Of a DNA stretch of 64,000 nucleotides, positions 15,626 through 25,917 are shown in pieces (the first letter of the stretch is position 1; each line of letters opens with the position of its first letter). The notes under the pieces are model-generated. The model saw nothing but the letters and a program-made list of their open reading frames with translations, did no database searches and was not told the origin of the DNA. The DNA is from Mycobacterium barrassiae (lineage in GTDB: Bacteria; Actinomycetota; Actinomycetes; Mycobacteriales; Mycobacteriaceae): NCBI RefSeq assembly GCF_025822765.1, contig NZ_JACKUK010000035.1, forward strand, positions 1 to 64,000, written 5' to 3'. A program made the position numbers and the translations under genes.

Positions 15626-16544
15626 GACCCATCGCCAGCACGGCAGCGGCGACCTGCACCGCCCGTGACAGGCGCACGGCCCGATTGAGGTCGACGATCG
15701 TCGGAGCCGGGCCGTCGCCGAGGGTGGGGCGGATCTCGAGTTCGTGGGCGTACTGGGTGGGGCCGCCCAACCGCACACCGAGCGCGCCGGCGAAGGCGGC
15801 CTCGACCACGCCCGCGTTGGGGCTGGGGTGACGGGCCGCGTCGCGGCGCCACGCCCGCCACGCGCCGAGCGGTGAACCACCGACCAGCGGTGCGCACACG
15901 ATGACGAGGACCGCGGTGACCCGGGCGGCGACGAAGTTGGCGGCGTCGTCGAAACGGGCTGCGGCCCAGCCGAACCGGGCATACCGCGGCGACCGGTGAC
16001 CGATCATCGCGTCCAGGGTGTTAGCGCCTCGGTAGACGAGTATCGCGGGGACCCCGCCGACGGCGCCCCACAGCAACGGCGCGACCTGCGCATCGGAGGT
16101 GTTCTCCGCGACCGATTCCAGCGCCGCCCGCGCGAGGCCGTCGGCGTCGAGAACCGACGGATCGCGTCCGCACAGCGACGGCAGCAGGCGCCGGGCGGCC
16201 TCCACGTCGCCCTGCCCGAGGTGCGCCGCCATCTGCTCGCCGGTGCGGGCGAGCGACGTGCCGCCCAGCGTCACGAAGGTCGCCGTCGCCATGAGCGCGG
16301 GTTGTCCCGTGCGCCCTGCGGCCCGTTGGCTGAAGATCCCGGCGACACCCAGCGCCGCGAGCAGTGCGGCGGTGTGGACCACGCCGGCGCCGCGGGTGTC
16401 GGCGTAGGTCAGCCGCTCGAAAGCCGCTGCGCCACGGCCGAACAGCGCGACCGGATGGCCGCGACGGGGATCGCCGAACAGCAGGTCGGCCAACCAACCG
16501 ATCGCCATGCCGGCGACACGGCCTTGGCGGCGGGGCACGAACAC
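15579..16544 (-). CDS. cobD: Adenosylcobinamide-phosphate synthase CobD/CbiB
   Basis: A 321-residue integral membrane enzyme that attaches aminopropanol (or its phosphate) to adenosylcobyric acid in vitamin B12 synthesis. Family signatures are AIGWLADLLFGDPRRGHPVALFGR near the start, SVAENTSDAQVAPLLW with the conserved acidic loop, GANTLDAMIGHRSPRYARFGW and PSPNAGVVEAAFAGALGV. Several hydrophobic helices are evident. The start is a GTG (16544). The gene keeps the M. tuberculosis neighbourhood (SURF1 then cobD, convergent). Confidence 0.93.
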   Translation of the reverse strand: MFVPRRQGRVAGMAIGWLADLLFGDPRRGHPVALFGRGAAAFERLTYADTRGAGVVHTAALLAALGVAGIFSQRAAGRTGQPALMATATFVTLGGTSLARTGEQMAAHLGQGDVEAARRLLPSLCGRDPSVLDADGLARAALESVAENTSDAQVAPLLWGAVGGVPAILVYRGANTLDAMIGHRSPRYARFGWAAARFDDAANFVAARVTAVLVIVCAPLVGGSPLGAWRAWRRDAARHPSPNAGVVEAAFAGALGVRLGGPTQYAHELEIRPTLGDGPAPTIVDLNRAVRLSRAVQVAAAVLAMGLSAACRSGRRASPRW

Positions 16545-16626
16545 CCCGGCAGCGTCTCATACAGCGTTGTCATCGAATTCAGACGGTGCGGCGTTCATGA
16601 TTGATGAAGGCCCAACAGAGGAGTCG

Positions 16627-17025
16627 ATGATGACGTTCCCGGCCCTGAATCACGTCGCGCTGACGGTGCGTGACCTCGAAGTGAGCGCCCCCTGGTACCG
16701 GCAGCTGATCGGCGCCGACCCCCTGATCGACGAGCACACCGCCGCCGGCTTCCGGCATCTGGTGTGGGCCTTCGACAACGGGACGCTGTTCGGCATCCAC
16801 GAACACGACCGGAAGGCCCCCGACGAACGCTTCACCGAGTTCCGGGCGGGGCTGGATCACGTCGGCTTCGGATGCGTGGACCGCGCGGCGCTCGAGCAAT
16901 GGGTTCAACGACTGGACGGCCTCGGTGTCGAGCACAGCGGCATCGTCGATGAGAGCTACGGGTCGGGGCTGAGCTTCCGCGATCCTGACGGCATCGCGCT
17001 GGAGTTCTTCGCGCCGCCTAGCTGA
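16627..17025 (+). CDS. VOC-family protein (glyoxalase-like)
   Basis: A compact 132-residue vicinal oxygen chelate protein: MTFPALNHVALTVRDLEVSAPWYRQLIGAD opens the first unit. LDHVGFGCVDRAALEQWVQRL opens the second, and LSFRDPDGIALEFFAPP closes it with the usual metal-ligand Glu in ALEFF. GAGGAG sits just before two tandem ATG codons (16627, 16630). The substrate is unknown. It is convergent with the DUF2855 gene, overlapping by eight bases. Confidence 0.85.
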   Translation: MMTFPALNHVALTVRDLEVSAPWYRQLIGADPLIDEHTAAGFRHLVWAFDNGTLFGIHEHDRKAPDERFTEFRAGLDHVGFGCVDRAALEQWVQRLDGLGVEHSGIVDESYGSGLSFRDPDGIALEFFAPPS

Positions 17026-18121
17026 GCGTGACGACGATGCCCGACGCCGGATCCACCTTGCCGTCGAGCAGCTCGAGGTAGGCCCGCTGGATCTCGTTCT
17101 CGGTCGAAATCCGTTGGACGCGCAGCCAACCGGCGGCCCACTGCGCGAACGGCGCCCACGCCTCGGCGACTTTTCGGTCCAGCTCGGCGGTTCCCCAGTC
17201 GTTGCCGCGCTTGGTGATCCGGTCCGGCGCGAAGAACAGTACCGGGCTTGGCCCCGCGAGTTCGCCTGCGCCGGGCGACATTTGGGTCCAGTGGGTGGCG
17301 CCGACGGTGGCGCTGTGGGCCAGGCGGTCACCGTAGTGGGCGTGGACGCCGCTGCGCACCGTGCCGTCGCCCGAGATATCGACGTAGACCGCGCGATCGC
17401 CGGGTAGCTCGGTGACCGCGTCGTACAGGGACACCGAGTCGTAGATGTCCAGGTCCTCGACGAACGCGCGGTTGCCGTTCGAGGTGAGGCCCACGACGTT
17501 GATTCCGTCGCGCTTGGCCAGCAGGTACGCCGCGATGATGGCCGTCTTCGACGAGGCGCTGGAGATGACGATGGTGTCTGCGCCGAAGAAGTTCTCGTCG
17601 GCCAGGAAGTCGTCGATGAGGAACGACGTGAAGAACAGCGGGAAGAACAGGATGTGTTCGGCCTCGCGATCGGCCGAGTAGACGGGGTCGGTCTCGACGT
17701 CGCGGTACCCCTGATAGGCCGACGGCAGGTCGGTGCGGTGCGGCGCCGCGTCGAAGAAGCCCTTCGCGTCTACGCGGGATGGGGTGACCACGAGGTGGCT
17801 GGCGCACGGCAGGTAGCCGTAGACCCGCATGCCTTGGCGCAGACCGGAATTCCGCGTCTCCTCGACGTGTGCGTATCCCCAGACGTTCAGCTTTCCCCAG
17901 TCCGGGTCCGAGGCCGGGAAGAACGCCCAGTAGTTCATCGCATCGCCGAAGACGGCGTAGGTGATGTTGTTCGCGGTCAGGCCAAACGATTCGACGCGGA
18001 GCAGCGCCTCGCCGTCGGCCAGCGAGGGCGGGTCACCATGGACGATGCGGGTGTCGTGCAGGTCCTTGCGGTTGAGTTCGAGGTCCACGCGGTCAGCCTC
18101 GCACAACCGCGGGGTCGCCAT
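17018..18121 (-). CDS. DUF2855 protein, MDR/alcohol-dehydrogenase-like
   Basis: A 367-residue protein of the DUF2855 family, distantly like zinc-independent medium-chain dehydrogenases. A GroES-like start (GEALLRVESFGLTANNITYAVFGDAMNYWAFFP) precedes a nucleotide-binding region (ADTIVISSASSKTAIIAAYLL, VVGLTSNGN). No catalytic function is established for the family. I chose the ATG at 18121, where the conserved sequence starts; upstream codons in frame overlap the regulator gene and look like its antisense. It lies eight bases downstream of a SufR-like regulator on the same strand and is probably co-transcribed. Confidence 0.83.
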   Translation of the reverse strand: MATPRLCEADRVDLELNRKDLHDTRIVHGDPPSLADGEALLRVESFGLTANNITYAVFGDAMNYWAFFPASDPDWGKLNVWGYAHVEETRNSGLRQGMRVYGYLPCASHLVVTPSRVDAKGFFDAAPHRTDLPSAYQGYRDVETDPVYSADREAEHILFFPLFFTSFLIDDFLADENFFGADTIVISSASSKTAIIAAYLLAKRDGINVVGLTSNGNRAFVEDLDIYDSVSLYDAVTELPGDRAVYVDISGDGTVRSGVHAHYGDRLAHSATVGATHWTQMSPGAGELAGPSPVLFFAPDRITKRGNDWGTAELDRKVAEAWAPFAQWAAGWLRVQRISTENEIQRAYLELLDGKVDPASGIVVTLS

Positions 18122-18129
18122 TGCCGTCG

Positions 18130-18813
18130 TCAGGCACGCGTAGGGGAAGACGCCTCGGCGTCGTGCACCACCACACAGCACCGGTCGGGATCCGGATCGA
18201 GTTCGGCGCGCGCCTGCCGATGACCGCAACCCTCGATCACGCCCTCGACGAGCCTCAGGTTCAGCCCGCACACGAGGTCTCGGTGATCCTGGGCGACCAG
18301 GTGGAACGGGCAATTCCGCAGCGTGATCCGGGTGTCGTCGACGCGGGGCAGATAGCCGCGCGCCACCAGTGCCGCCACCACGTCGCCGTCGGCTTCGACG
18401 CCGGCGCGCCGGCCTGACTGGTGCGCGGCACTGTTTATCGCCTGTTGCACCGCTCCGCTGTCGTCCTGTTCGACGGATGCCACGAGGAGGGATGCCAGCA
18501 GTTGGTAGTCACGGGGCGGCACGCTGACGGTGATCTCGTGCGCGGCCCGCGCGTACAACTTGGCGGGGCGTCCGGCCCCGGGCCCTCCGCGCCCGGCCGG
18601 TCGTTGATAGCTGACCGTCAGCAGGCCGGCCTCCGCCAATTTGTCGAGATGGTAGGCCGCCAGCGTGCGTCCGATCGATGCCGCGACCGCGGCCTGTTCC
18701 CGCGAAACCGGCCCGTCGTGCTGGATGACGTACTCGTACAACTGTCGCCGCAACGGGTCATCCAGGTGACTAAGACCGTTCAGTGCGGCCAGGTCACGGG
18801 GCTGGATGGACAT
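18130..18813 (-). CDS. SufR-like winged-helix regulator with cysteine cluster
   Basis: A 227-residue regulator. The N-terminal winged helix (PLRRQLYEYVIQHDGPVSREQAAVAASIGRTLAAYHLDKLAEAGLL, residues about 20-66) is of ArsR/DeoR type, as in SufR. The C-terminal part has regularly spaced cysteines: NCPFH, LVCGL, EGCGH and RCCV, in a C-x13-C-x13-C-x15-CC pattern close to the iron-sulfur ligand spacing of SufR proteins. It is therefore a candidate Fe-S sensor that represses its divergent neighbour. It is not the Suf-operon regulator, because no suf genes are nearby. Divergent from a DoxX gene across a 90-base promoter region. Confidence 0.83.
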   Translation of the reverse strand: MSIQPRDLAALNGLSHLDDPLRRQLYEYVIQHDGPVSREQAAVAASIGRTLAAYHLDKLAEAGLLTVSYQRPAGRGGPGAGRPAKLYARAAHEITVSVPPRDYQLLASLLVASVEQDDSGAVQQAINSAAHQSGRRAGVEADGDVVAALVARGYLPRVDDTRITLRNCPFHLVAQDHRDLVCGLNLRLVEGVIEGCGHRQARAELDPDPDRCCVVVHDAEASSPTRA

Positions 18814-18838
18814 GCCTCGACTCTAACACCAAAAACTA

Positions 18839-18867
18839 TTGACAAATGTACGGGACGGGCAGATTCT
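18839..18867 (+). promoter_or_regulatory. Putative promoter of the DoxX gene
   Basis: TTGACA at 18839-18844 is a consensus -35 box. Seventeen bases later GATTCT at 18862-18867 is a partial -10 box. A 12-bp palindrome follows immediately and the DoxX start is 37 bases downstream, a standard repressible promoter layout. Confidence 0.55.
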
Positions 18868-18879
18868 AAAACTAGTTTT
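18868..18879. promoter_or_regulatory. Palindromic operator candidate AAAACTAGTTTT
   Basis: A perfect 12-bp palindrome lies just after the -10 box of the DoxX promoter. A matching half-site (AAAAACTA, 18831-18838) lies upstream of the -35 box. It is the best candidate binding site for the divergent SufR-like regulator, which would then control both directions. Confidence 0.55.
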
Positions 18880-18903
18880 GATTGGTTTTACAAAGGAGTT
18901 GAT

Positions 18904-19374
18904 ATGACCGCCTCAGCGCTACCCCACTCAGCCCATGGCTCCTCGGAGCTACTGCAGCGCGCCCGCTCGGATCCGGCGTACGCGGCGTTCCTGACACTGC
19001 GGATCGGATTCACCGTGCTACCGATCCTGATGGGCGTCGACAAGTTCACCAACAAGCTCGTCAACTGGGAGTCTTATCTGGCGCCGTGGATCGTCGATGT
19101 GAGTCCGATCGGTGCGCATCAGGTCATGCTCATCGTCGGGGCGATCGAGATCCTCGCCGGCATCGCCGTCGCCATCAAGCCGCGGTACGCCGCCTACGTG
19201 GTCGCCGCCTGGCTGGCCGGCATCATCGTCAACCTGCTGACGTATCCAGGTTTCTACGACATAGCCCTGCGCGACTTCGGGCTGATGCTCGCCGCACTGA
19301 CATTGGGCGGCCTCGCATCGGTCTACGATCCGGCCTGGCATCGCCACCCGGATACCGATTCGACTGTCGCATAA
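18904..19374 (+). CDS. DoxX-like membrane protein
   Basis: A 156-residue protein with four hydrophobic helices (roughly residues 28-48, 70-92, 97-117 and 122-142), matching the DoxX/DUF6790-like group. An AAGGAG site lies six bases before the ATG. DoxX-type proteins are small quinone- or redox-associated membrane proteins, some linked to thiol stress; the exact role here is unknown. The divergent regulator with a predicted Fe-S cluster suggests the gene responds to redox or iron status, which is inference. Confidence 0.8.
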   Translation: MTASALPHSAHGSSELLQRARSDPAYAAFLTLRIGFTVLPILMGVDKFTNKLVNWESYLAPWIVDVSPIGAHQVMLIVGAIEILAGIAVAIKPRYAAYVVAAWLAGIIVNLLTYPGFYDIALRDFGLMLAALTLGGLASVYDPAWHRHPDTDSTVA

Positions 19375-19429
19375 CCGATCCCGCGCTGCAACCCTCCGGC
19401 AACCGGTTGCGACTAGCCTGGGAGACGTC

Positions 19430-19795
19430 ATGAGTCGACGACTGAGCGTCCAGGTGCGCCGGATCTATGACCCGGTGCTGCCGGAGGACGGCACGCGGGT
19501 GCTGGTCGATCGGATCTGGCCGCGCGGCGTGAGCAAGGTCCGCGCGCACCTCGACGAATGGTGTAAGGACGTCGCACCGTCCACCGAACTGCGCAAGTGG
19601 TACGGCCACGATCCCTCGCTGTTCGGCGAGTTCACGCTCCGCTACCGCGACGAACTCGCCGATGCCACGCGGGCCGCCGCGCTCGCGCATCTGCGCGACC
19701 TGGCGAAAAAACAACCGCTGACGCTGCTCACCGCCACCAAGAGTGCCGACCTCAGCGAGGCGGCCGTCCTAGCCGATCTCATCGGAGGGTCATGA
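19430..19795 (+). CDS. DUF488 family protein
   Basis: A 121-residue protein of the DUF488 (YeaO-like) family. Its signatures are VRRIYDPVLPEDGTRVLVDRIWPRGVSK, LRKWYGHDP and FTLRYRDEL. Arg and Tyr residues in these motifs are conserved and nucleic-acid binding has been suggested, but no function is proven. The stop overlaps the next small gene by four bases (ATGA), so the two are coupled. Confidence 0.87.
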   Translation: MSRRLSVQVRRIYDPVLPEDGTRVLVDRIWPRGVSKVRAHLDEWCKDVAPSTELRKWYGHDPSLFGEFTLRYRDELADATRAAALAHLRDLAKKQPLTLLTATKSADLSEAAVLADLIGGS

Positions 19796-20073
19796 GCGGT
19801 CAACGTCCGGCCGTCGAGGCGCTCGGTGATCACGAATATCTTGTCCGGTTCGAACAGGACGAGGACAGCGTGGTGGTGCGCGTGTTCGCCGACCCGGCAG
19901 TCGTCGCCCAGATCGCCGACGACGAGCAGCGAGTCGTGGAAGCGACCGCGACCTACCTCGTCGCGCGCCAACTCCCTGTCGACCTACCCGAGCAGGTCAA
20001 CCTCGATGAGGTTGCCGCAGCCTACGACAGCTACGTCGAGGATCTGCACCGCGAGTTGACGCCTCCATCTTGA
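19792..20073 (+). CDS. Small conserved acidic protein of unknown function
   Basis: A 93-residue acidic protein translated from an ATG that overlaps the DUF488 stop. It contains a beta-rich first half (HEYLVRFEQDEDSVVVRVFADP) and a helical second half (VVEATATYLVARQLPVDLPEQVNLDEVAAAYDSYVEDLHREL). I recognise no catalytic motif. Codon use matches the surrounding genes, and coupling to DUF488 suggests a shared, unknown role. Confidence 0.7.
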   Translation: MSGQRPAVEALGDHEYLVRFEQDEDSVVVRVFADPAVVAQIADDEQRVVEATATYLVARQLPVDLPEQVNLDEVAAAYDSYVEDLHRELTPPS

Positions 20074-20136
20074 CAGCTCTGCTGCGTAACGAGTTATGGG
20101 ACAAGGGGTTTCCTCAACGCACGGGTGGCCACGGGC

Positions 20137-20259
20137 TCAGCCCTTGCGCTTCCGTGTGATCGGTGTCGACGCTAACGCCTTGGCGCGCTTTGCCGCCCGG
20201 CGTTCCTTGATCGATTGTGTGGGCTTTCGAAGACTCTTGCCCGGGGATTTGTCAGCCAT
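20137..20259 (-). CDS. Forty-residue basic protein
   Basis: A very short reading frame, MADKSPGKSLRKPTQSIKE followed by a Lys/Arg/Ala-rich tail ending TRKRKG. A strong ribosome binding site (AAGGAG) stands seven bases before the ATG. The composition (about one third Lys/Arg, no hydrophobic segment) suggests a disordered nucleic-acid-binding peptide. Similar short 'MADKSP...IKERRAAKRAK' proteins occur in other actinobacteria from memory, but function is unknown. It is easily missed by gene finders because of its size. Confidence 0.65.
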   Translation of the reverse strand: MADKSPGKSLRKPTQSIKERRAAKRAKALASTPITRKRKG

Positions 20260-20507
20260 TGTCGCTCCTTGATCGAAGTGGCAACCACCAGCAACTACCT
20301 GAGCCCGACCATACGTAGGAAGGCCCGCTCCCCCGTTTGTCGGATTTGCACAACGCGGCTCCAGCGAGTTGTCCGATCTCCAGCACACATTCGCAGCGGG
20401 GCGACACCACCATGGAGATACAGACGCCGCAGGGCGAATTGACCGCGCTGCATTCAGGTCTCAACACCGAGACTTCTGAGGGTCTTGACGTCGAGGGAGG
20501 AATTGGC

Positions 20508-20981
20508 ATGCCGGTTAGTCGTGTGTGGATCTCGCCGCAGGCGGAATCGCGGTTGCAGCGGGAACTTGGCACACTGCGATTTCTGTTCTCCGCCGGAATC
20601 GAGGACGAATCCGATGAGAACACCTTCGCCGTCCGCCGCGCCTGGGAGAAACGGATGCAGCAGATTCACGATCTGTTGATCAACGCGGTCGTCGGCGAGG
20701 ACCCGCCCTACGAAGGGATCGCCGAACCCGGCATGGTGGTGACGATTCGCTACGACGCCACCGGTGACACCGAGACGTTCCTTCTTGGTGTGCATGACGC
20801 CGAGTACTCCGATGTGCCGGTGTATGCCATCGACTCGCCGATCGGTGCCGCCATCGCGGGCGCACAGCCAGGTGAACGCCGCATCTACCAACACCCCACC
20901 GGCACCGCGCTGGTGGTCAAGCTGCTCGACGCGGTGCCCTACGGGCTGCACGCCGTCGATCTGACGTCAGCCTCACCGTAA
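20508..20981 (+). CDS. GreA/GreB-family transcription factor homologue
   Basis: A 157-residue protein. The N-terminal half is a shortened helical hairpin (SPQAESRLQRELGTLRFLF ... RRAWEKRMQQIHDLLINAVV) with an acidic tip (GIEDESDEN). The C-terminal half is the FKBP-like Gre domain (GIAEPGMVVTIRYDATGDTETFLLG ... SPIGAAIAGAQPGERRIYQHP). GreA reactivates backtracked RNA polymerase using acidic tip residues; this protein's hairpin is short, so it may act like Gre-like competitors. The frame is open upstream, but GAGGGAGG precedes the ATG at 20508. It is not the housekeeping greA. Confidence 0.78.
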   Translation: MPVSRVWISPQAESRLQRELGTLRFLFSAGIEDESDENTFAVRRAWEKRMQQIHDLLINAVVGEDPPYEGIAEPGMVVTIRYDATGDTETFLLGVHDAEYSDVPVYAIDSPIGAAIAGAQPGERRIYQHPTGTALVVKLLDAVPYGLHAVDLTSASP

Positions 20982-21121
20982 TGAGAGCGCAGGGAAGCCC
21001 ATGCCTACTGCACCGACTTACGCCGCACTGTATGACCGACTCAGAAGGGCACACCGCCGCATTCGCGAACTCGAGGCCCGCCAGGCTGCGCTGATCACCC
21101 GAAGTGGAATGTCCAAAAACG

Positions 21122-21196
21122 TGGTGGGCGCGGACGGTATCGAACCGCCGACCGCTGGTGTGTAAAACCAGAGCTCTACCACTGAGCTACGCGCCC
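21122..21196 (-). tRNA. tRNA-Val (anticodon UAC), CCA encoded
   Basis: On the minus strand the acceptor stem pairs GGGCGCG with CGCGCCC. The D-arm (TAGCTCAGTGGTAGAGC), the anticodon stem CTGGT/ACCAG around the loop TTTACAC (anticodon TAC), and the T-arm with GGTTCGATACC are all normal. A discriminator A is followed by encoded CCA. The tRNA reads GUA/GUG-type valine codons and lies alone between the Gre-like gene and ahpE. Confidence 0.95.
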
Positions 21197-21262
21197 TTGC
21201 ACGGGAAAAGTACACGCCGCCGCCGTGAGACACGAAATGACGACGGTGAGACACGAAATCCG

Positions 21263-21727
21263 TCAGTCGGATTGAAGCGCTGCGAGTGCCTCTTTCCACA
21301 CCGTCTGATCGCGCGGCTCCCCGGGCTGTTTCATCTCGGCGAAGCGGACTTTGCCTGAGCGGTCGACCACAAAGGTCCCACGGTTGGCGAAGCCGGCGTC
21401 GTCGTTGAACACGCCGTAGGCCTGCGCCACTGCGCCGTGCGGCCAGAAGTCCGACAACACCGGGAACAGGAAGCCGCTCTCGGTGGCCCAGACCTTGTGG
21501 GTCGGCGGCGGGCCCACCGAGATGGCCAGCGTCGCCGTGTCGTCGTTCTCGTAGTTCGGCAGGTTGTCCCGGATCTCGTCGAGTTCGCCCTGACAGATCC
21601 CGGTGAACGCCAGCGGGAAGAACACCAGCAGCACGTTCTTGTTGCCCCGGAAGTCGCTCAGCGTGACGGGCTGCCCGTTCTGGTCCTTGAGGGTGAAGTC
21701 CGGCGCCTCGGCTCCGACCTCGATCAC
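21263..21727 (-). CDS. ahpE: One-cysteine peroxiredoxin AhpE
   Basis: A 154-residue thiol peroxidase. The peroxidatic cysteine is in FFPLAFTGICQGEL, with the conserved Thr two helix turns before it, and the second arginine lies in KQPGEPRDQ. Sequence and length follow M. tuberculosis AhpE (Rv2238c), which reduces organic hydroperoxides and peroxynitrite and is recycled through mycothiol or mycoredoxin. No resolving cysteine is present, as expected. It follows the DUF3052 gene by five bases. Confidence 0.95.
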   Translation of the reverse strand: MIEVGAEAPDFTLKDQNGQPVTLSDFRGNKNVLLVFFPLAFTGICQGELDEIRDNLPNYENDDTATLAISVGPPPTHKVWATESGFLFPVLSDFWPHGAVAQAYGVFNDDAGFANRGTFVVDRSGKVRFAEMKQPGEPRDQTVWKEALAALQSD

Positions 21728-21731
21728 CGCA

Positions 21732-22157
21732 TCACCGCCTACCTGCCGCTTTCGACTTCGGTTGCACCAGCCTGCTCGCGATCCAGTCGCCCAGATTCGC
21801 CGACGAGGTCTGCATCAGACCCGCAGTCGGCGCGGACTCGGCGATCTCGGCGGGCTGCACGTGGCCGGGCTTACCCGTCTTCGGGGTGATCACCCAGATG
21901 ACGCCATCGTCGGCCAGCGGCGTGATGGCGTCCATCAGACGGTCGACCAGGTCGCCATCGTCATCGCGCCACCACAGCAGAACGACGTCGATCACCTCGT
22001 CGGCGTCTTCGTCGAGCAGCTCACCGCCGCACGCGTCTTCGATGTCGGCCCGGATGTCGTCGTCGGTGTCCTCGTCCCAGCCCAACTCCTGCACAACCTG
22101 ATCTTTTTGGATGCCCAGTCTTCGGGCGTAGTTCGGGGCGTCGTCCGCCGCGACCAC
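21732..22157 (-). CDS. DUF3052 family protein
   Basis: A 141-residue acidic protein typical of actinobacteria and positioned as Rv2239c. Its conserved stretch is YARRLGIQKDQVVQELGWDEDTDDDIR, followed by VIDVVLLWWRDDDGDLVDRLMDA and VIWVITPKTGKPGHVQPAEI, ending with LGDWIASRLV. It resembles a degenerate methyltransferase-like or SAM-free Rossmann fold, but no function is known. It is probably co-transcribed with ahpE downstream. Confidence 0.9.
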   Translation of the reverse strand: MVAADDAPNYARRLGIQKDQVVQELGWDEDTDDDIRADIEDACGGELLDEDADEVIDVVLLWWRDDDGDLVDRLMDAITPLADDGVIWVITPKTGKPGHVQPAEIAESAPTAGLMQTSSANLGDWIASRLVQPKSKAAGRR

Positions 22158-22261
22158 GGTCGGTCCTCCTTCAGCCTGCTCGGCGCGTTGTGCGTCCAGC
22201 CCTATCGTCGCACGACCAGCCTCTCCAGCAACTCACTGGCAGCCAGGTTCGTCGATCTAAG

Positions 22262-22837
22262 TCAATATGCCGCATCGCAGAGGTTCAGCGCTGTGGTCTT
22301 GGAGTCGTTCAGTCGAGTGATCGCGGCGTTGAATTCATCGGGCCCGTAATTGCCCGCGATCGCCACGGCCAGGCCCCGCGCGGCGTCCACCCATTCGTGC
22401 ATCGCGTCCTTCAGCTCGGGCATCAGCGGATCCTTGATGCTGCCTGCGACCAGGTCAGCGCTGTGGTTGAGCGCATCGATCGCCGGTCTCGTCTTGGAGC
22501 CGGCGTTGGCGGCGCTCTCGTTGAAGGCGTCGACGTACGCGTTGACGGCGGTGATCGCGTCGACGCTGCTGGTGCTCAGCGACTCACACGACGTGTGCAC
22601 AGCCTCCCGGGTGAGTGACTCCTGCCGCTCGGACTCGCGCGAGCTGGAACTGGCGGCCGACTCCGCGATCGACGCCGACACCGACGCCTTGTAGACGGGA
22701 GCATCAGCGGCGTCGACCGACGCCGTGCCCTGCACAACGCTGCTACAGCCCACGATGATCATCGCGGTGACGGCCGAACTGCCCACCACGAGTGCGGCGA
22801 CCCGCAGCCGCTTCGGACACAGCCAACCGGTCACCAC
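22262..22837 (-). CDS. Putative lipoprotein (Rv2240c position)
   Basis: A 191-residue exported protein. A hydrophobic segment at residues 11-30 ends in the lipobox-like IIVGC, so the Cys at about residue 31 may be lipidated. The mature part starts SSVVQGTAS, a sequence common in mycobacterial lipoproteins, followed by a Ser-rich linker and an all-helical domain. Two Cys (TSCESL and NLCDAAY) could form a disulfide. The function is unknown. It is divergent from aceE, as in M. tuberculosis. Confidence 0.8.
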   Translation of the reverse strand: MVTGWLCPKRLRVAALVVGSSAVTAMIIVGCSSVVQGTASVDAADAPVYKASVSASIAESAASSSSRESERQESLTREAVHTSCESLSTSSVDAITAVNAYVDAFNESAANAGSKTRPAIDALNHSADLVAGSIKDPLMPELKDAMHEWVDAARGLAVAIAGNYGPDEFNAAITRLNDSKTTALNLCDAAY

Positions 22838-22992
22838 GGCTGCAGACGTTACCGGGTTCCATCCGCAATCGCGGGTTCATTCCAGTCGGCACCCCCAGCG
22901 GTGCGCGTGGTGCAGGATTGGAGAAGGATGGAGAAGCGGAAAACATCCGCGTCGACCATCCCGGCACGTACCCGCCTAACAAGGAGCGGAAG

Positions 22993-25782
<2,790 letters not shown>

Positions 25783-25794
25783 CTCGTTCCACCG

Positions 25795-25852
25795 CGAGCA
25801 GACGCGAAAACCCCCTTTTCAGGGCTCAAGTGGGGGTTTTCGCGTCTGCTCG
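25795..25852. terminator. Long perfect stem-loop after aceE
   Basis: Twenty-one-base arms (25795-25815 and 25832-25852) pair perfectly around a 16-base loop, 12 bases after the aceE stop. The arm starts CGAGCAGACGCGAAAA, and a relative of this motif recurs after the diacylglycerol kinase gene. It is likely the aceE terminator and it insulates mabR. Confidence 0.8.
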
Positions 25853-25917
25853 TCGGGCCCGCCGCCCAACTCGCAGCGTTGGAGGTTTCCTCCAGAACTG
25901 TGGCGTAGCCTTTATGG

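Noticed and set aside
21001-21165. A 54-codon frame reading into the tRNA-Val gene, with a possible ribosome site
   Set aside because: Its last 14 codons are antisense to the tRNA, which produces a recognisable false ending (GADGIEPPTAGV). Without conservation data it is more likely a chance frame or gene fragment.
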